64,000 bases of DNA from Nitrospirales bacterium LBB_01 (lineage in GTDB: Bacteria > Nitrospirota > Thermodesulfovibrionia > Thermodesulfovibrionales > Magnetobacteriaceae), in the NCBI GenBank assembly GCA_004376055.2, contig CP049016.1, positions 1,426,001 through 1,490,000 of the forward strand, written 5' to 3'. Of this stretch, positions 27,915 to 36,717 are shown piece after piece; position 1 is the stretch's first letter, and each line of letters opens with the position of its first letter. The translations under genes and the position numbers were made by a program. The notes below the pieces were generated by a model. The model was not told the DNA's origin, ran no database searches, and was given only the letters and a program-made list of their open reading frames with translations.

Positions 27915-27927
27915 ACAGTTCTGGTGC

Positions 27928-27956
27928 TTGACAATTATAAGTAAATAATATACCAT
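27928..27956 (+). promoter_or_regulatory. Possible upstream promoter
   Basis: TTGACA (27928-27933) and TACCAT (27951-27956) are 17 bases apart, directly beside the mobile element's right target duplication. It would give a transcript of about 190 bases ahead of tyrS. The -10 match is weak. Confidence 0.3.
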
Positions 27957-28120
27957 AATATTGTATTTATTGAAAAACCCCCAAAACAATTGGACAGAGG
28001 TTTTGATTTATCATATACTTCATTAGAATTTAACAAATTTAAGCAGAACAAAAAAAGGATTAACTTCACATATTCACCGGAATAGATTATCACGTCGCAG
28101 ACTCTTAGTAAATTCCCATA

Positions 28121-28149
28121 TTGACGCAGCAAGCCTTAACTGTTATTAT
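28121..28149 (+). promoter_or_regulatory. tyrS promoter, predicts leaderless mRNA
   Basis: TTGACG (28121-28126), a 17-base spacer and TATTAT (28144-28149) form a strong sigma-70-type promoter. The tyrS ATG is at 28158, eight bases after the -10, so transcription should begin at or beside the start codon. No Shine-Dalgarno sequence is present between. Confidence 0.6.
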
Positions 28150-28157
28150 ATATCCGC

Positions 28158-29366
28158 ATGTTTACTCCTGAAGAACAGCTGTCTGAACTCACACGGGGAG
28201 TTTCAGAGATAATCACTGAGTCGGAGTTTGTTGAAAAACTCAGAAAATCGTATGAAACCCAAATCCCTCTAAAAATCAAGGCCGGGTTTGACCCCACAGC
28301 GCCGGATATTCACCTTGGACACACAGTTCTCATTGAAAAGATGAGACAGTTTCAGGAATTAGGTCATGAGGTCATATTTCTGATAGGCGACTTTACCGGA
28401 ATGATTGGCGACCCAAGCGGAAAAAACGAACTGCGAAAACCCCTTTCTAAAGAAGAAGTCCTTGCAAACGCTCAGACCTATAGAGAGCAGATTTTTAAAA
28501 TCCTCGCTCCCGAAAAAACAAAAATCGTGTTTAACAGCGAATGGTTCACTCAGATGGATGCTATCGGGATTGCCCGTCTTGGCGCTATGCAGACTGTAGC
28601 AAGAATGCTTGAAAGAGATGATTTTAAAAAACGCTTTGCCAGCCAAAATTCCATCACTCTTTTGGAGTTTTATTACCCATTGTTTCAGGGTTACGATTCG
28701 GTGCACTTAAAAGCTGATGTTGAGCTTGGCGGCACTGACCAGAGGTTTAATCTTTTGATGGGGCGAGATCTGCAAAGAACCCATGCGCAAAAGGAGCAGG
28801 TTGTAATCATGCTGCCCCTGCTTGAGGGGCTTGACGGAGTTAATAAAATGTCTAAAAGCCTCGGTAACTATATCGGTATAAATGAGCCGCCTAATGAGAT
28901 TTTTGGCAAAATCATGTCGATTTCCGATGAGCTTATGCTTAAATATTTTGATATGTTAAGCCATAAGAGCGCTCAGGAATTGACAACTCTTAAGGATGCT
29001 CTGAAAGCCGGCACATATCACCCTAAAAAAGCCAAAGAAAACCTCGCCATAGAAATAGTAGAGCGCTATCACGGACATGATGAGTCGCTAAAGGCAAAAG
29101 AACATTTTGACAAGGTGTTTACGGCTCATGAGATACCAACAGACATGAAAGAGGTCGTAATCATGTCGGCAGAGGCGGTTTGGATATGTAAAATCATGAA
29201 AGATAACGCTCTTGCTGTAAGCACAAGTGAGGCAATGAGAGCCATCAAGCAGGGCGGTGTAAAAATAGACGGCAGAGTGGTTACCGACGCTAACGAAAAA
29301 CTATCTAAAGGTCAGTTCGTTATAAGCGTGGGTAAAAGAAAATTCCTTAAAGTCAATATAAACTAA
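28158..29366 (+). CDS. tyrS: Tyrosyl-tRNA synthetase
   Basis: A class I synthetase of the TyrS2/TyrZ type, 402 residues. The HIGH-like motif is HLGH in [15 protein letters not shown], tyrosine recognition includes [23 protein letters not shown], the KMSKS motif is intact ([10 protein letters not shown]), and an S4 RNA-binding domain forms the C-terminus ([19 protein letters not shown]). It ends six bases before a possible start of the acyltransferase gene. The start codon lacks a ribosome-binding site; see the promoter just upstream. Confidence 0.97.
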   Translation: MFTPEEQLSELTRGVSEIITESEFVEKLRKSYETQIPLKIKAGFDPTAPDIHLGHTVLIEKMRQFQELGHEVIFLIGDFTGMIGDPSGKNELRKPLSKEEVLANAQTYREQIFKILAPEKTKIVFNSEWFTQMDAIGIARLGAMQTVARMLERDDFKKRFASQNSITLLEFYYPLFQGYDSVHLKADVELGGTDQRFNLLMGRDLQRTHAQKEQVVIMLPLLEGLDGVNKMSKSLGNYIGINEPPNEIFGKIMSISDELMLKYFDMLSHKSAQELTTLKDALKAGTYHPKKAKENLAIEIVERYHGHDESLKAKEHFDKVFTAHEIPTDMKEVVIMSAEAVWICKIMKDNALAVSTSEAMRAIKQGGVKIDGRVVTDANEKLSKGQFVISVGKRKFLKVNIN

Positions 29367-29371
29367 CGAAT

Positions 29372-30166
29372 TTGTTTCTCTCTCCATTACAAGTAGAATA
29401 TCTGCCATTTGAAAATGGAATCTACAAAACCGAAAAGCACGGTAAAACGATGTTTCCATCTCTGTTTTTCTATCCAAACATGGCGCGCACGGTTTATCAG
29501 GCAAGTTGGGAGGCTAAGACCGGAATTTATGACAGAAAGAACTCCTTTAAAAGCGGCATTACGATTGTTCATGAGCTTGAAAAGGTTGGGGTTACTTTTA
29601 ACGTCACTGGAATAGACAACATCAAAAACACAGAGGGAGCGTGTTTGTTTATTTCAAATCACATGAGTGTGATGGAGACGTTTATACTGTCTATGTTTAT
29701 CTGCCCCTATAAGGAGTTGACGTATGTGGTAAAGGAGAGTCTGTTTCGTTATCCTATATTTAAGCACATAATGTTTGGTATAAGGGCGATCGCTGTAAGC
29801 AGAAAACACCCCAAAGAGGACCTAATGTCAGTGCTTAACGGCGGCTGTGCCGCTCTTTCTGAGGGACGCTCAGTTGTAGTGTTTCCCCAAAGCACACGAA
29901 GTGTGGAGTTTAACGCAGCAGCATTTAACACTATAGGGGTTAAACTTGCCAGACGGGCTAATGTCCCAGTAATTCCAATGGCGCTTAAAACCGATGCCTG
30001 GGGAAATGGCAAGTATCTGAAAGATTATGGCAAAATAGACCCGGAAAAGAAAGTTCATTTTGCCTTCGGAGCGCCGCTTGTCATAAAAGGAACCGGTGCA
30101 GAAGAGCATAAGGCCATCACGGATTTTATAGAGGGTAAGCTAAAGATGTGGTCAGAGACAACATGA
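29372..30166 (+). CDS. 1-acylglycerol-phosphate acyltransferase family protein
   Basis: A PlsC-family acyltransferase of 264 residues, expected to acylate lysophosphatidate at the inner membrane face. The usual NHxxxxD motif appears as NHMSVMET, so the catalytic acid is Glu; the FPEGTRS block is FPQSTRS; the VPVIPMALKTD block is present. These substitutions point to a distinct subfamily. The start is unclear: TTG 29372 or ATG 29450, neither with a good ribosome-binding site. It follows tyrS and precedes the CHASE2 cyclase by 12 bases. Confidence 0.8.
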   Translation: MFLSPLQVEYLPFENGIYKTEKHGKTMFPSLFFYPNMARTVYQASWEAKTGIYDRKNSFKSGITIVHELEKVGVTFNVTGIDNIKNTEGACLFISNHMSVMETFILSMFICPYKELTYVVKESLFRYPIFKHIMFGIRAIAVSRKHPKEDLMSVLNGGCAALSEGRSVVVFPQSTRSVEFNAAAFNTIGVKLARRANVPVIPMALKTDAWGNGKYLKDYGKIDPEKKVHFAFGAPLVIKGTGAEEHKAITDFIEGKLKMWSETT

Positions 30167-30178
30167 TGAGATTACTTT

Positions 30179-32185
30179 ATGATTAATTTAGAACAATTAA
30201 AACGTGGGTTTTTCCTCTATTTTTTAACCGCAGCCATTACGCTGCTTTTTGTTACGCTTGCCATATATGATCCGGTTTTTATAACGGAACGTCTTGAAGT
30301 AAAACTTCTTGATGTGAGAATTTATGTAAAGAATCTGATAAAGACCGATGATGCCCCTAAAAACATAGTAATGGTTTATGTCGATGAGAAGAGCATAAAA
30401 GAGATAGGACGCTGGCCATGGAACAGGGATATTGAGGCTGATTTGGTGCGTAATATTTCAAAGGATACTCCTAAAGTGATAGCTATTGATGTGATGTTTA
30501 GCGAGGCTGAAAATGCGGCAAGTGACGATAAACTGGCTGCGGCACTAAAGGATGCCGGAAACGTGGTTTTGGCAATGGCCTTTATATTCAAAAGCAGTAA
30601 TACAGCTTTAACCGGCGTTGCCGATGCACCAGATTTCCTATGGGATTCGGCATTCATGGAGGTAAAGACGATACCCGGTATAAATTGGAAAGGCTGGGCT
30701 GCTAAACCAGACAAAGTGCTTCCACCTATTGAAAAATTTGCCACCGTTGCCTCACTTGGGCATGTTTACACTCACCCTGACACTGACGGCGCTCTAAGGT
30801 GGGCAATCCTTTATGTTAATTTTGGCACAGACTGTTACCCGCATCTTGCCCTCCAGACGGCTCGCATTGCAATGGGATTAAAGCAAAAGGATATGATACT
30901 ATATGGCGGCTCCAGCATTAAACTTGGAAGCAAATATATACCTGTTGACCTAAGCGGACGGGTTATCGTTAATTACAGAGGAGTTAAAACTCACTACATT
31001 TCAGTTTCGGCATCAGATGTTATAAAAGGTAAAATTGAAAAAGGGTTTTTCAATAACAAGATTGTTTTTATAGGGACCTCGGCGCTTGCAACGTTTGACC
31101 AGAAAGTTACTGCAGTGTCAGCCGATACCCCAGGTGTAAACGTTAACGCTAATATTGTGGAAAATATTCTTTCCACAGGTTTTATAAGAAAAAGCCCTAG
31201 AATCATTGAAATAATTGTGATATGTCTTACCGGCATTTTGTTTGGACTGATTATAAGATCCAGAGCTTTGTTAAGTTCCATTTTAGCGCTCATCTGTATA
31301 TCTGTTTACATGTTCATTTCATTTTACTTATTTATTAAGGCAAATCTATGGCTAAATATAACCTATCCGGCTGCCAGCATGGTTACTACATTTAGTTTAC
31401 AGACCATTATCAAATTTCTCGCAGAGGAAAGAAGAGGACGGCAGGTACGAGGCATATTTTCAAGATATGTATCCCCGCAAATTGTAAATGTTCTCATAAA
31501 CAGCCCAGAAGGAACACATCTTGGCGGTAAGCAGCAGACGCTGACTATTCTATTTACAGACATTGTGGGTTTCACCACGATTTCTGAAAAGCTTACTCCA
31601 GAAGAAGTAGTGCATATGCTAAATGAGTATTTTAGCGATATGGTAGAGATAATTTTTAGGTGGACCGGAACACTGAATAAGTTCATAGGCGATGCCATTA
31701 TGTGTTTTTGGGGAGCTCCGGTTGTTAATCCACTTCACGCTGTGTATGCTGTTAAATGCGCCTTGCATATGATTGCTAAAAAAGAGCAAATTCAGGCTAA
31801 ACGTCTTTCTGAGGGGAAAGCTCCTATAGAAATAGGCATAGGCATAAACTCCGGCGAGGTTCTCATTGGTAACATTGGCGCTGTAGGAAAACAGATGGAT
31901 TACACTATTATAGGCGATCATGTTAATTTATGTTCAAGAATTGAGGGTCTGACAAGAAAATTCAATTCGCATATTCTTATCTCAGAAAATACTTTTAAAG
32001 AGATTCGTCCCCACATAGACTCAGACTTGCTCTACAGTGTATCGGTAAAATGTGTCGGCAAAGTCGCTGTAAAGGGTAAAGCGCAGCCTGTCAGCGTTTA
32101 CGATGTTAAGGCTTTGCCGTCAGGTTCGGTCTCTGAGGTTGTTGACGAGATATTCGATGAGGTAATTTACATGAAAGACAAATAG
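30179..32185 (+). CDS. CHASE2-domain adenylate/guanylate cyclase
   Basis: A 668-residue receptor cyclase: N-terminal TM helix (FFLYFLTAAITLLFVTLAIY), a large extracytoplasmic CHASE2 domain (IVMVYVDEKSIKEIGRWPWNRD, VIAIDVMFSE, NYRG, KIVFIGTSA), three TM helices (about 340-415), and a class III cyclase domain. The metal-binding aspartates are in FTDIVGFT and FIGDAIM, the purine-selecting Lys in LNKFIGD, and the transition-state Asn/Arg in HVNLCSRIEG. All catalytic residues seem present, so cAMP synthesis is likely. Short spacing to the acyltransferase gene suggests a shared transcript. Confidence 0.95.
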   Translation: MINLEQLKRGFFLYFLTAAITLLFVTLAIYDPVFITERLEVKLLDVRIYVKNLIKTDDAPKNIVMVYVDEKSIKEIGRWPWNRDIEADLVRNISKDTPKVIAIDVMFSEAENAASDDKLAAALKDAGNVVLAMAFIFKSSNTALTGVADAPDFLWDSAFMEVKTIPGINWKGWAAKPDKVLPPIEKFATVASLGHVYTHPDTDGALRWAILYVNFGTDCYPHLALQTARIAMGLKQKDMILYGGSSIKLGSKYIPVDLSGRVIVNYRGVKTHYISVSASDVIKGKIEKGFFNNKIVFIGTSALATFDQKVTAVSADTPGVNVNANIVENILSTGFIRKSPRIIEIIVICLTGILFGLIIRSRALLSSILALICISVYMFISFYLFIKANLWLNITYPAASMVTTFSLQTIIKFLAEERRGRQVRGIFSRYVSPQIVNVLINSPEGTHLGGKQQTLTILFTDIVGFTTISEKLTPEEVVHMLNEYFSDMVEIIFRWTGTLNKFIGDAIMCFWGAPVVNPLHAVYAVKCALHMIAKKEQIQAKRLSEGKAPIEIGIGINSGEVLIGNIGAVGKQMDYTIIGDHVNLCSRIEGLTRKFNSHILISENTFKEIRPHIDSDLLYSVSVKCVGKVAVKGKAQPVSVYDVKALPSGSVSEVVDEIFDEVIYMKDK

Positions 32186-32240
32186 GGGTGAGGCACCCCA
32201 CTTGTAGTACGGGCAGTGCCCTCCCTTAAATTATCTTAAG

Positions 32241-33122
32241 TTATTGAGACGAATAGCTTAGTACGTTAGCAATTATATCGGCAAAAGAAGTCAGCACCTC
32301 CTCATCCGCTACATCTCTCTTATGACCCTCACGCACATAGGCACAAATCACGCCCAGCAGCTTATTAGCGGCAAGTATCGGCACACAGTAGTGGCCATGC
32401 GGCAGGGCATCCTGGTTAAGCTCATGGCGTTTGTCAATTTTCTCGGCAAACACTATCTCCTTAGTTGACATAGCCATACCGCACAGACATTTGCCTGGGG
32501 TTATTTTTTCACAATCAGGCGTTCCTAAGGATGCTTTAAGTACAAGCACAGCCGGATCATCTTCAACTAAAAAGATGGCACCCTTTGTTTGAAGGAAAAG
32601 CCTCGGAATTGACGTTATCAGACCAAGTGACTGCTCTAATTTTTCCTTCAATGTAATTGGTTTTAAAAATACCTTCAAAATCGTATTTATGACCTTATTT
32701 CTGGCCTCCATTCTGTGCTTATAAAGGGCCATGCTGATTGTTACCAATAAGTCTCTGATCGCAAAAGGTTTAATTATATAACCGTAAGGCTCCGTTGTGC
32801 GTGCACGGCTTAGGGTATCCAGATCAGTATGAGCGGTCAGATACACAATTGGGATGTTATAGAGCGCATCAATCTGTCCTGCAGCTTCAATGCCGTCCAT
32901 GTCGCCCTCAAGCGTTATATCCATAAGCATAAGATCAGGTAATAAATCCCCTGCTTTTTGGATTGCCTCCTCTCCAGATGCGGCAATATCTAAAACATTA
33001 TACCCCAGTTTCTTTAACTTCATCTCGATGTCCCTGGCTACGATTATCTCGTCCTCCACCACTACCACTCTTATCCCCGTGGGGATATTGCTGCCTGCAT
33101 TTGTCTGATCCATGTCTTTCAC
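32241..33122 (-). CDS. Response regulator with C-terminal GAF domain
   Basis: The N-terminal receiver (residues 15-130) has acidic pocket VVEDE, phosphoacceptor Asp in LMDITLEG, conserved Thr in LTAHT and Lys in IIKPFAI. A GAF domain (about 165-290) with LCGMAMSTKEIVF and HYCVPILAANKLLGVICAY follows; no DNA-binding domain. It probably acts through its GAF ligand or by protein contact. It is four bases downstream of the PAS kinase gene, its presumed partner. Confidence 0.92.
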   Translation of the reverse strand: MKDMDQTNAGSNIPTGIRVVVVEDEIIVARDIEMKLKKLGYNVLDIAASGEEAIQKAGDLLPDLMLMDITLEGDMDGIEAAGQIDALYNIPIVYLTAHTDLDTLSRARTTEPYGYIIKPFAIRDLLVTISMALYKHRMEARNKVINTILKVFLKPITLKEKLEQSLGLITSIPRLFLQTKGAIFLVEDDPAVLVLKASLGTPDCEKITPGKCLCGMAMSTKEIVFAEKIDKRHELNQDALPHGHYCVPILAANKLLGVICAYVREGHKRDVADEEVLTSFADIIANVLSYSSQ

Positions 33123-33126
33123 CTCG

Positions 33127-34623
33127 TTAAATTATTATCTTAAACTCTGTTCCACCATCTGTGCTGATATCTATTGTTCCCTTTAGTTTCCTTACAATAA
33201 GATCATGTATCAACTGTAAACCCAATGATTTTGCTTTTTTTAGATCTGTGTCTTTTGACATACCAACGCCATTGTCACTGAGTGTAAGATGAAGTTTGCC
33301 GTCCTCAGCTCTATGGAAAGTGACCATTATCTGTCCTTTGGAATTGCCGGGAAAGGCATATTTCAAAGAATTTGTAACAAACTCATTAATAACCAACCCG
33401 CATGGAATTGCAACGTCTATATCCAACGTGTGAACGCTGATGTCTGTCTTAAGCTCTACGTTACCATGCTTGAGGTTATATGAGTTTAACAGCTCGGAGG
33501 CCAGAGAACTAAGGTATTCACCAAAATCCAGAGTTGACATGTCCGTTGATTCATAGAGTTTTTCATGAATTAAAGCCATTGCCCTGATGCGGCTTTCGCT
33601 GTCCTTAAATATGTCATGCAGTTTGGGGTCTGAGATGGTTGCAGATTGAAGGCTCAAGAGGCTTACGATAATCTGTAGATTGTTTTTGACCCTGTGATGC
33701 ACCTCTTTAAGCAGCATGTTTAAATCCTTCACGTTTCCGCGGATTTGGTGCTCCATCTCGGTGCGTTTTACTATCTCATCACGAAGCTGCTTATTGGTCT
33801 CTGAAAGAGTATTTGTGCGCTCCTTTACCAAACTCTCAAGGTGTTCATTGTACTGACAGATTTGTAACTGCATATTTTTGCTCTCAGTTATATCCTCACA
33901 TGTTATTACAATCGCTATCGGTCTCAAATCGTCGTCCAGCACTATTTCTGATTCAAGCTTAACGTACATATCTTTGCCTGAAGCCATATTACAAAGACGC
34001 TCTGCGCTGTAGTTTTTGAAGCCATCCATACTCTTTATGTGCGACATGCAAGGCAGCACGTCTGTGACGTTCTTCTCTATCAGGGCAGATATATCAGAGC
34101 CGTGCATCCGAGCCAATGCCGAGTTTGCAGTGACTATGGCGCCCTCCATGTCGGTAACACAGACGCCAATTTTCACAAATTCAAGGGATTTTTTAAGTGT
34201 TAGTAAGTTCTGTTTGAGTTTATAGTCGGTAGCATCCCTGAAATAAAGAATTGTAAAGAGCTGTTCTTTAATTTTCATTACGGAGAGCGATATCTTGCAA
34301 TATATTTTTGCATGGTCCTTGGCTATCGCCTCTACGTAAATGGTTTTAGCCTCAGAGATATAAGCACCGGGCTCAGGTCTGTCTATATTTTTTAAAACTG
34401 TTTGATGATACTTTTCAGATATGATACTTTTCAGAAAATTTTTACCGAGGATATCTTCATGTTTATACTTGAAGTATTTTTCTGAGTGGTCGTTCCAAAA
34501 AACTATATTGTTACCAATATCCAATACAGCCAGCGCATCATTTACGGCAGCGCTCATAAGATTAAATATATCCTCAGGCGACTGAACGAAATCAAGTGTC
34601 TTATTTTGCAGTGTAATTGACAA
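33127..34623 (-). CDS. Soluble PAS-PAS histidine kinase (HisKA_2 type)
   Basis: The 498-residue kinase has no TM segment. PAS1 lies at about 15-125 (DALAVLDIGNNIVFWNDHSEKYF), PAS2 at about 145-255 (GVCVTDMEGAIVTANSALARMHG), a coiled coil at 262-300, then the HisKA_2 dimerisation domain with EVHHRVKNNLQIIVSLLSLQS (phospho-His) and an HATPase domain with VINEFVTNSLKYAF and LSDNGVGM, G2 box SLGLQLI. It should phosphorylate the adjacent receiver-GAF protein. Signal: cytoplasmic, unidentified. Confidence 0.93.
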   Translation of the reverse strand: MSITLQNKTLDFVQSPEDIFNLMSAAVNDALAVLDIGNNIVFWNDHSEKYFKYKHEDILGKNFLKSIISEKYHQTVLKNIDRPEPGAYISEAKTIYVEAIAKDHAKIYCKISLSVMKIKEQLFTILYFRDATDYKLKQNLLTLKKSLEFVKIGVCVTDMEGAIVTANSALARMHGSDISALIEKNVTDVLPCMSHIKSMDGFKNYSAERLCNMASGKDMYVKLESEIVLDDDLRPIAIVITCEDITESKNMQLQICQYNEHLESLVKERTNTLSETNKQLRDEIVKRTEMEHQIRGNVKDLNMLLKEVHHRVKNNLQIIVSLLSLQSATISDPKLHDIFKDSESRIRAMALIHEKLYESTDMSTLDFGEYLSSLASELLNSYNLKHGNVELKTDISVHTLDIDVAIPCGLVINEFVTNSLKYAFPGNSKGQIMVTFHRAEDGKLHLTLSDNGVGMSKDTDLKKAKSLGLQLIHDLIVRKLKGTIDISTDGGTEFKIII

Positions 34624-34772
34624 CTTTGCCCCGTTAACCCTGAAGGACTCTCACCATGTCACGAATCCATGTTGTTATATGAATGCTTATTTTGAACACC
34701 GCTACAATTAAAACAAATCCATACAAATTAGTCAATAGTAATAGTCAGAAAAAATTGGCAACAAGATTGTAA

Positions 34773-34798
34773 CCCCCCAGACATAGCTGTCTGGGGGG
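34773..34798 (-). terminator. Strong hairpin after the OmpA-like gene
   Basis: CCCCCCAGACA-TAGC-TGTCTGGGGGG is a perfect 11-bp stem with a 4-base loop, 12 bases past the stop of the OmpA-like gene. On the minus strand it is followed by TTACAATCTTG, so the U-run is poor; it may still end transcription or protect the 3' end. It also stands upstream of nothing on the plus strand. Confidence 0.6.
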
Positions 34799-34810
34799 TA
34801 TAGTCATGTG

Positions 34811-35614
34811 TTAGTTTGGTTTTGTAGTTTTTTCTACAGCCTTTTTGGCTTTCTTGGCTTTTTTAACTTTTTTATGCTCTGGTTTCATTACTTTAGCAGG
34901 GGTGTAGGAGTCCTTTTCAATCTGTGAAGAGATACGAATCTCCACACGTCTGTTTTTTGCCCTGCCGGCTGCTGTGGCATTTGTATCCACCGGCTGTGAA
35001 AAACCGAAACCGTTTGCTTTAATGCGAGAGCTGCTGATACCCTGTTTTTCAAGATAGTCAGCAACAGCGGTAGCACGCCTCATTGAAAGAGCGTCGTTGT
35101 AGCTTTTTGATGCCTTGTTGTCAGTGTGTCCATCAACTTCAATTTTGGCATCTGGGTAGTGTTTTGCAAAGTCTATAGCTTGATTGAGTTCAACATAGTA
35201 CTTGGCCTCAATGTTACTCTTGTCGGTAGCAAAGTTAACAAGAACAATTTTAGCTACTTCTTTCCACTCACGTGCCTTTGCAGGCTCTGGCGCTGGCTGT
35301 GGCTTAGGTGGACAAAGGGCATTTGCCATCTGGATTGCTTTTTTAGCCAACTCAATACCCTCGGCAGTGTGGCAGGCAAGGTACGTATCATAAGCATCGT
35401 CTCTCATCTTTGCAGCCTTAGCAAACAGATCCGGACACTCTTTGTCTTTTCCTGCTGCCTGAGCCTTTGCTATAGCCTGATCAGCCTCAGGGAGTTCCTT
35501 GTGGTAATACCACACGGAATGCTTTGGTGCGTACACAAGCTCAGTGCAACCCGACAACAAAAATGCCGCTGCTACTACTAACAGTACTAACTTTAAAATC
35601 CCACTTTGTTTCAT
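34811..35614 (-). CDS. OmpA family lipoprotein
   Basis: A lipoprotein signal (LLVVAAAFLLSGC, lipobox LSGC about residue 20-23) precedes an alpha-helical region with Ala-rich repeats (residues 40-110), a Pro/Ala linker (PPKPQPAPEPA) and a C-terminal OmpA-like peptidoglycan-binding domain: LVNFATDKSNIEAKYY, VDGHTDNKASKSYNDALSMRRA, and RRVEIRI. A lysine-rich tail follows (about 245-267). It should tether the outer membrane to peptidoglycan. Start ATG 35614 has AGGAGG upstream. Confidence 0.93.
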   Translation of the reverse strand: MKQSGILKLVLLVVAAAFLLSGCTELVYAPKHSVWYYHKELPEADQAIAKAQAAGKDKECPDLFAKAAKMRDDAYDTYLACHTAEGIELAKKAIQMANALCPPKPQPAPEPAKAREWKEVAKIVLVNFATDKSNIEAKYYVELNQAIDFAKHYPDAKIEVDGHTDNKASKSYNDALSMRRATAVADYLEKQGISSSRIKANGFGFSQPVDTNATAAGRAKNRRVEIRISSQIEKDSYTPAKVMKPEHKKVKKAKKAKKAVEKTTKPN

Positions 35615-35691
35615 AAATACTACCTCCTCACTTTTTTTTTACAGCAATAATTGTGAGTCTATGTATTAAGGAGCTCACATCCATTTATAAG

Positions 35692-36582
35692 TCATAAGTC
35701 AATCTCCTCACCCTCAACAGCTGCAGTTATCTTTAAACCTGCGTGCTGTAGTTCATTATACTTGTCAATGGTGTACTGCAGGAGTTCATCCATTTTATCG
35801 TCAGAGCGTGAGGGCTCATGGTGAAATATTACAAGGTGTTTAACATCAGCCTTAATAGCAAGGTCAAGTGCGTGGAGAGTTGAACTGTGACCCCAGCCGA
35901 CCCTTGTTAAGTACTCGGTATCTGAGTACTGTGCATCACAAATCAATACGTCAACTCCTTTTGCAAATTCCACAGTCCGTGCATTTTGTTCTTTGACTAT
36001 CAGTTCAATTTCCTGCCGTTCACTGTCATCAACCACGGAATTTGCCATAAAATTATAGTATGGTTCGTTATCTCCAGTATAAACAATACTTTTATCACCC
36101 TCAGTCACGCGGTAACCAAAACAAGTTACGGGGTGATTCATGAGTTTTGATTTTATAGTGAATTCGCCCGCCTGAAGTGTTTCCTCCTTTAAGTCTCTGT
36201 AGTTAATGGTGGCTGAGAGCTCGTCGGAGTTTACGGGGAAATATGAATAAACCATCTGTTGAGCCATAATCTCCCGCAGACTCTTATCAAAATGTGGGGG
36301 GCCATAGATGTTAATTACATTTTTAGGTATATAGGCTGGAAGAAAAAATGGAAAGCCGTGAATGTGGTCCCAATGTGTATGGGATAAGAGCAGATGGATA
36401 GTCAGCGGTGAGCGTGGGGCAAACCTCTCTCCAATGGTTCTTATACCGGTTCCGGAATCAAAAATCAAAATAGTGCCTTCTTTGCCTGTAAGCTCAATAC
36501 ATGACGTGTTGCCGCCATATCTGACCGTTTCTTTCCCAGGCGTTGGAATTGAACCCCTGACACCGCAGAACCTTATCTTCAT
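35692..36582 (-). CDS. MBL-fold metal-dependent hydrolase
   Basis: A metallo-beta-lactamase-fold protein of 296 residues starting MKIRFCGVRGSIPTPG, a start typical of the phosphodiesterase-like MBL group. Metal ligands: HTHWDHIHG, MNHPVTCFGYRV, YTGDNEP, ICDAQYSDTEY, and GHSSTLHALDLA with a terminal FHHEPSRSD. I prefer ATG 36582, preceded by GGAGACAGAGG, to a GTG at 36597. The substrate is unknown; cyclic nucleotide or phosphodiester hydrolysis is possible. Confidence 0.9.
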   Translation of the reverse strand: MKIRFCGVRGSIPTPGKETVRYGGNTSCIELTGKEGTILIFDSGTGIRTIGERFAPRSPLTIHLLLSHTHWDHIHGFPFFLPAYIPKNVINIYGPPHFDKSLREIMAQQMVYSYFPVNSDELSATINYRDLKEETLQAGEFTIKSKLMNHPVTCFGYRVTEGDKSIVYTGDNEPYYNFMANSVVDDSERQEIELIVKEQNARTVEFAKGVDVLICDAQYSDTEYLTRVGWGHSSTLHALDLAIKADVKHLVIFHHEPSRSDDKMDELLQYTIDKYNELQHAGLKITAAVEGEEIDL

Positions 36583-36672
36583 CCTCTGTCTCCACACTCA
36601 TTTTCTGACAATATACCGAATATACTAACATTAACAATCACAAAAAGGGAATAATTTTTTACGGAAATACTG

Positions 36673-36678
36673 TATAAT
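36673..36678 (+). promoter_or_regulatory. Probable argS promoter -10 element
   Basis: A consensus TATAAT preceded by TG lies 40 bases upstream of the argS ATG, with T-rich DNA where a -35 would be. A modest AAAGGAAA ribosome-binding site follows at about 36700. Confidence 0.45.
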
Positions 36679-36717
36679 TTATGTCAAATACAGCATAGAA
36701 AAGGAAAATAATTTCAG

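Larger units (their letters stand above)
27548..28120. other. Gene-free stretch with mobile element and promoters
   Basis: Besides the 308-bp element annotated separately, this stretch contains inside that element two REP-like blocks in inverted relation (TGTCATTGCG... and ...CGCAATGACAA, about 27655-27830), and an AT-rich tract to tyrS. I see no gene or RNA here; short frames through the REP-like blocks are low-complexity read-through. Confidence 0.6.
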
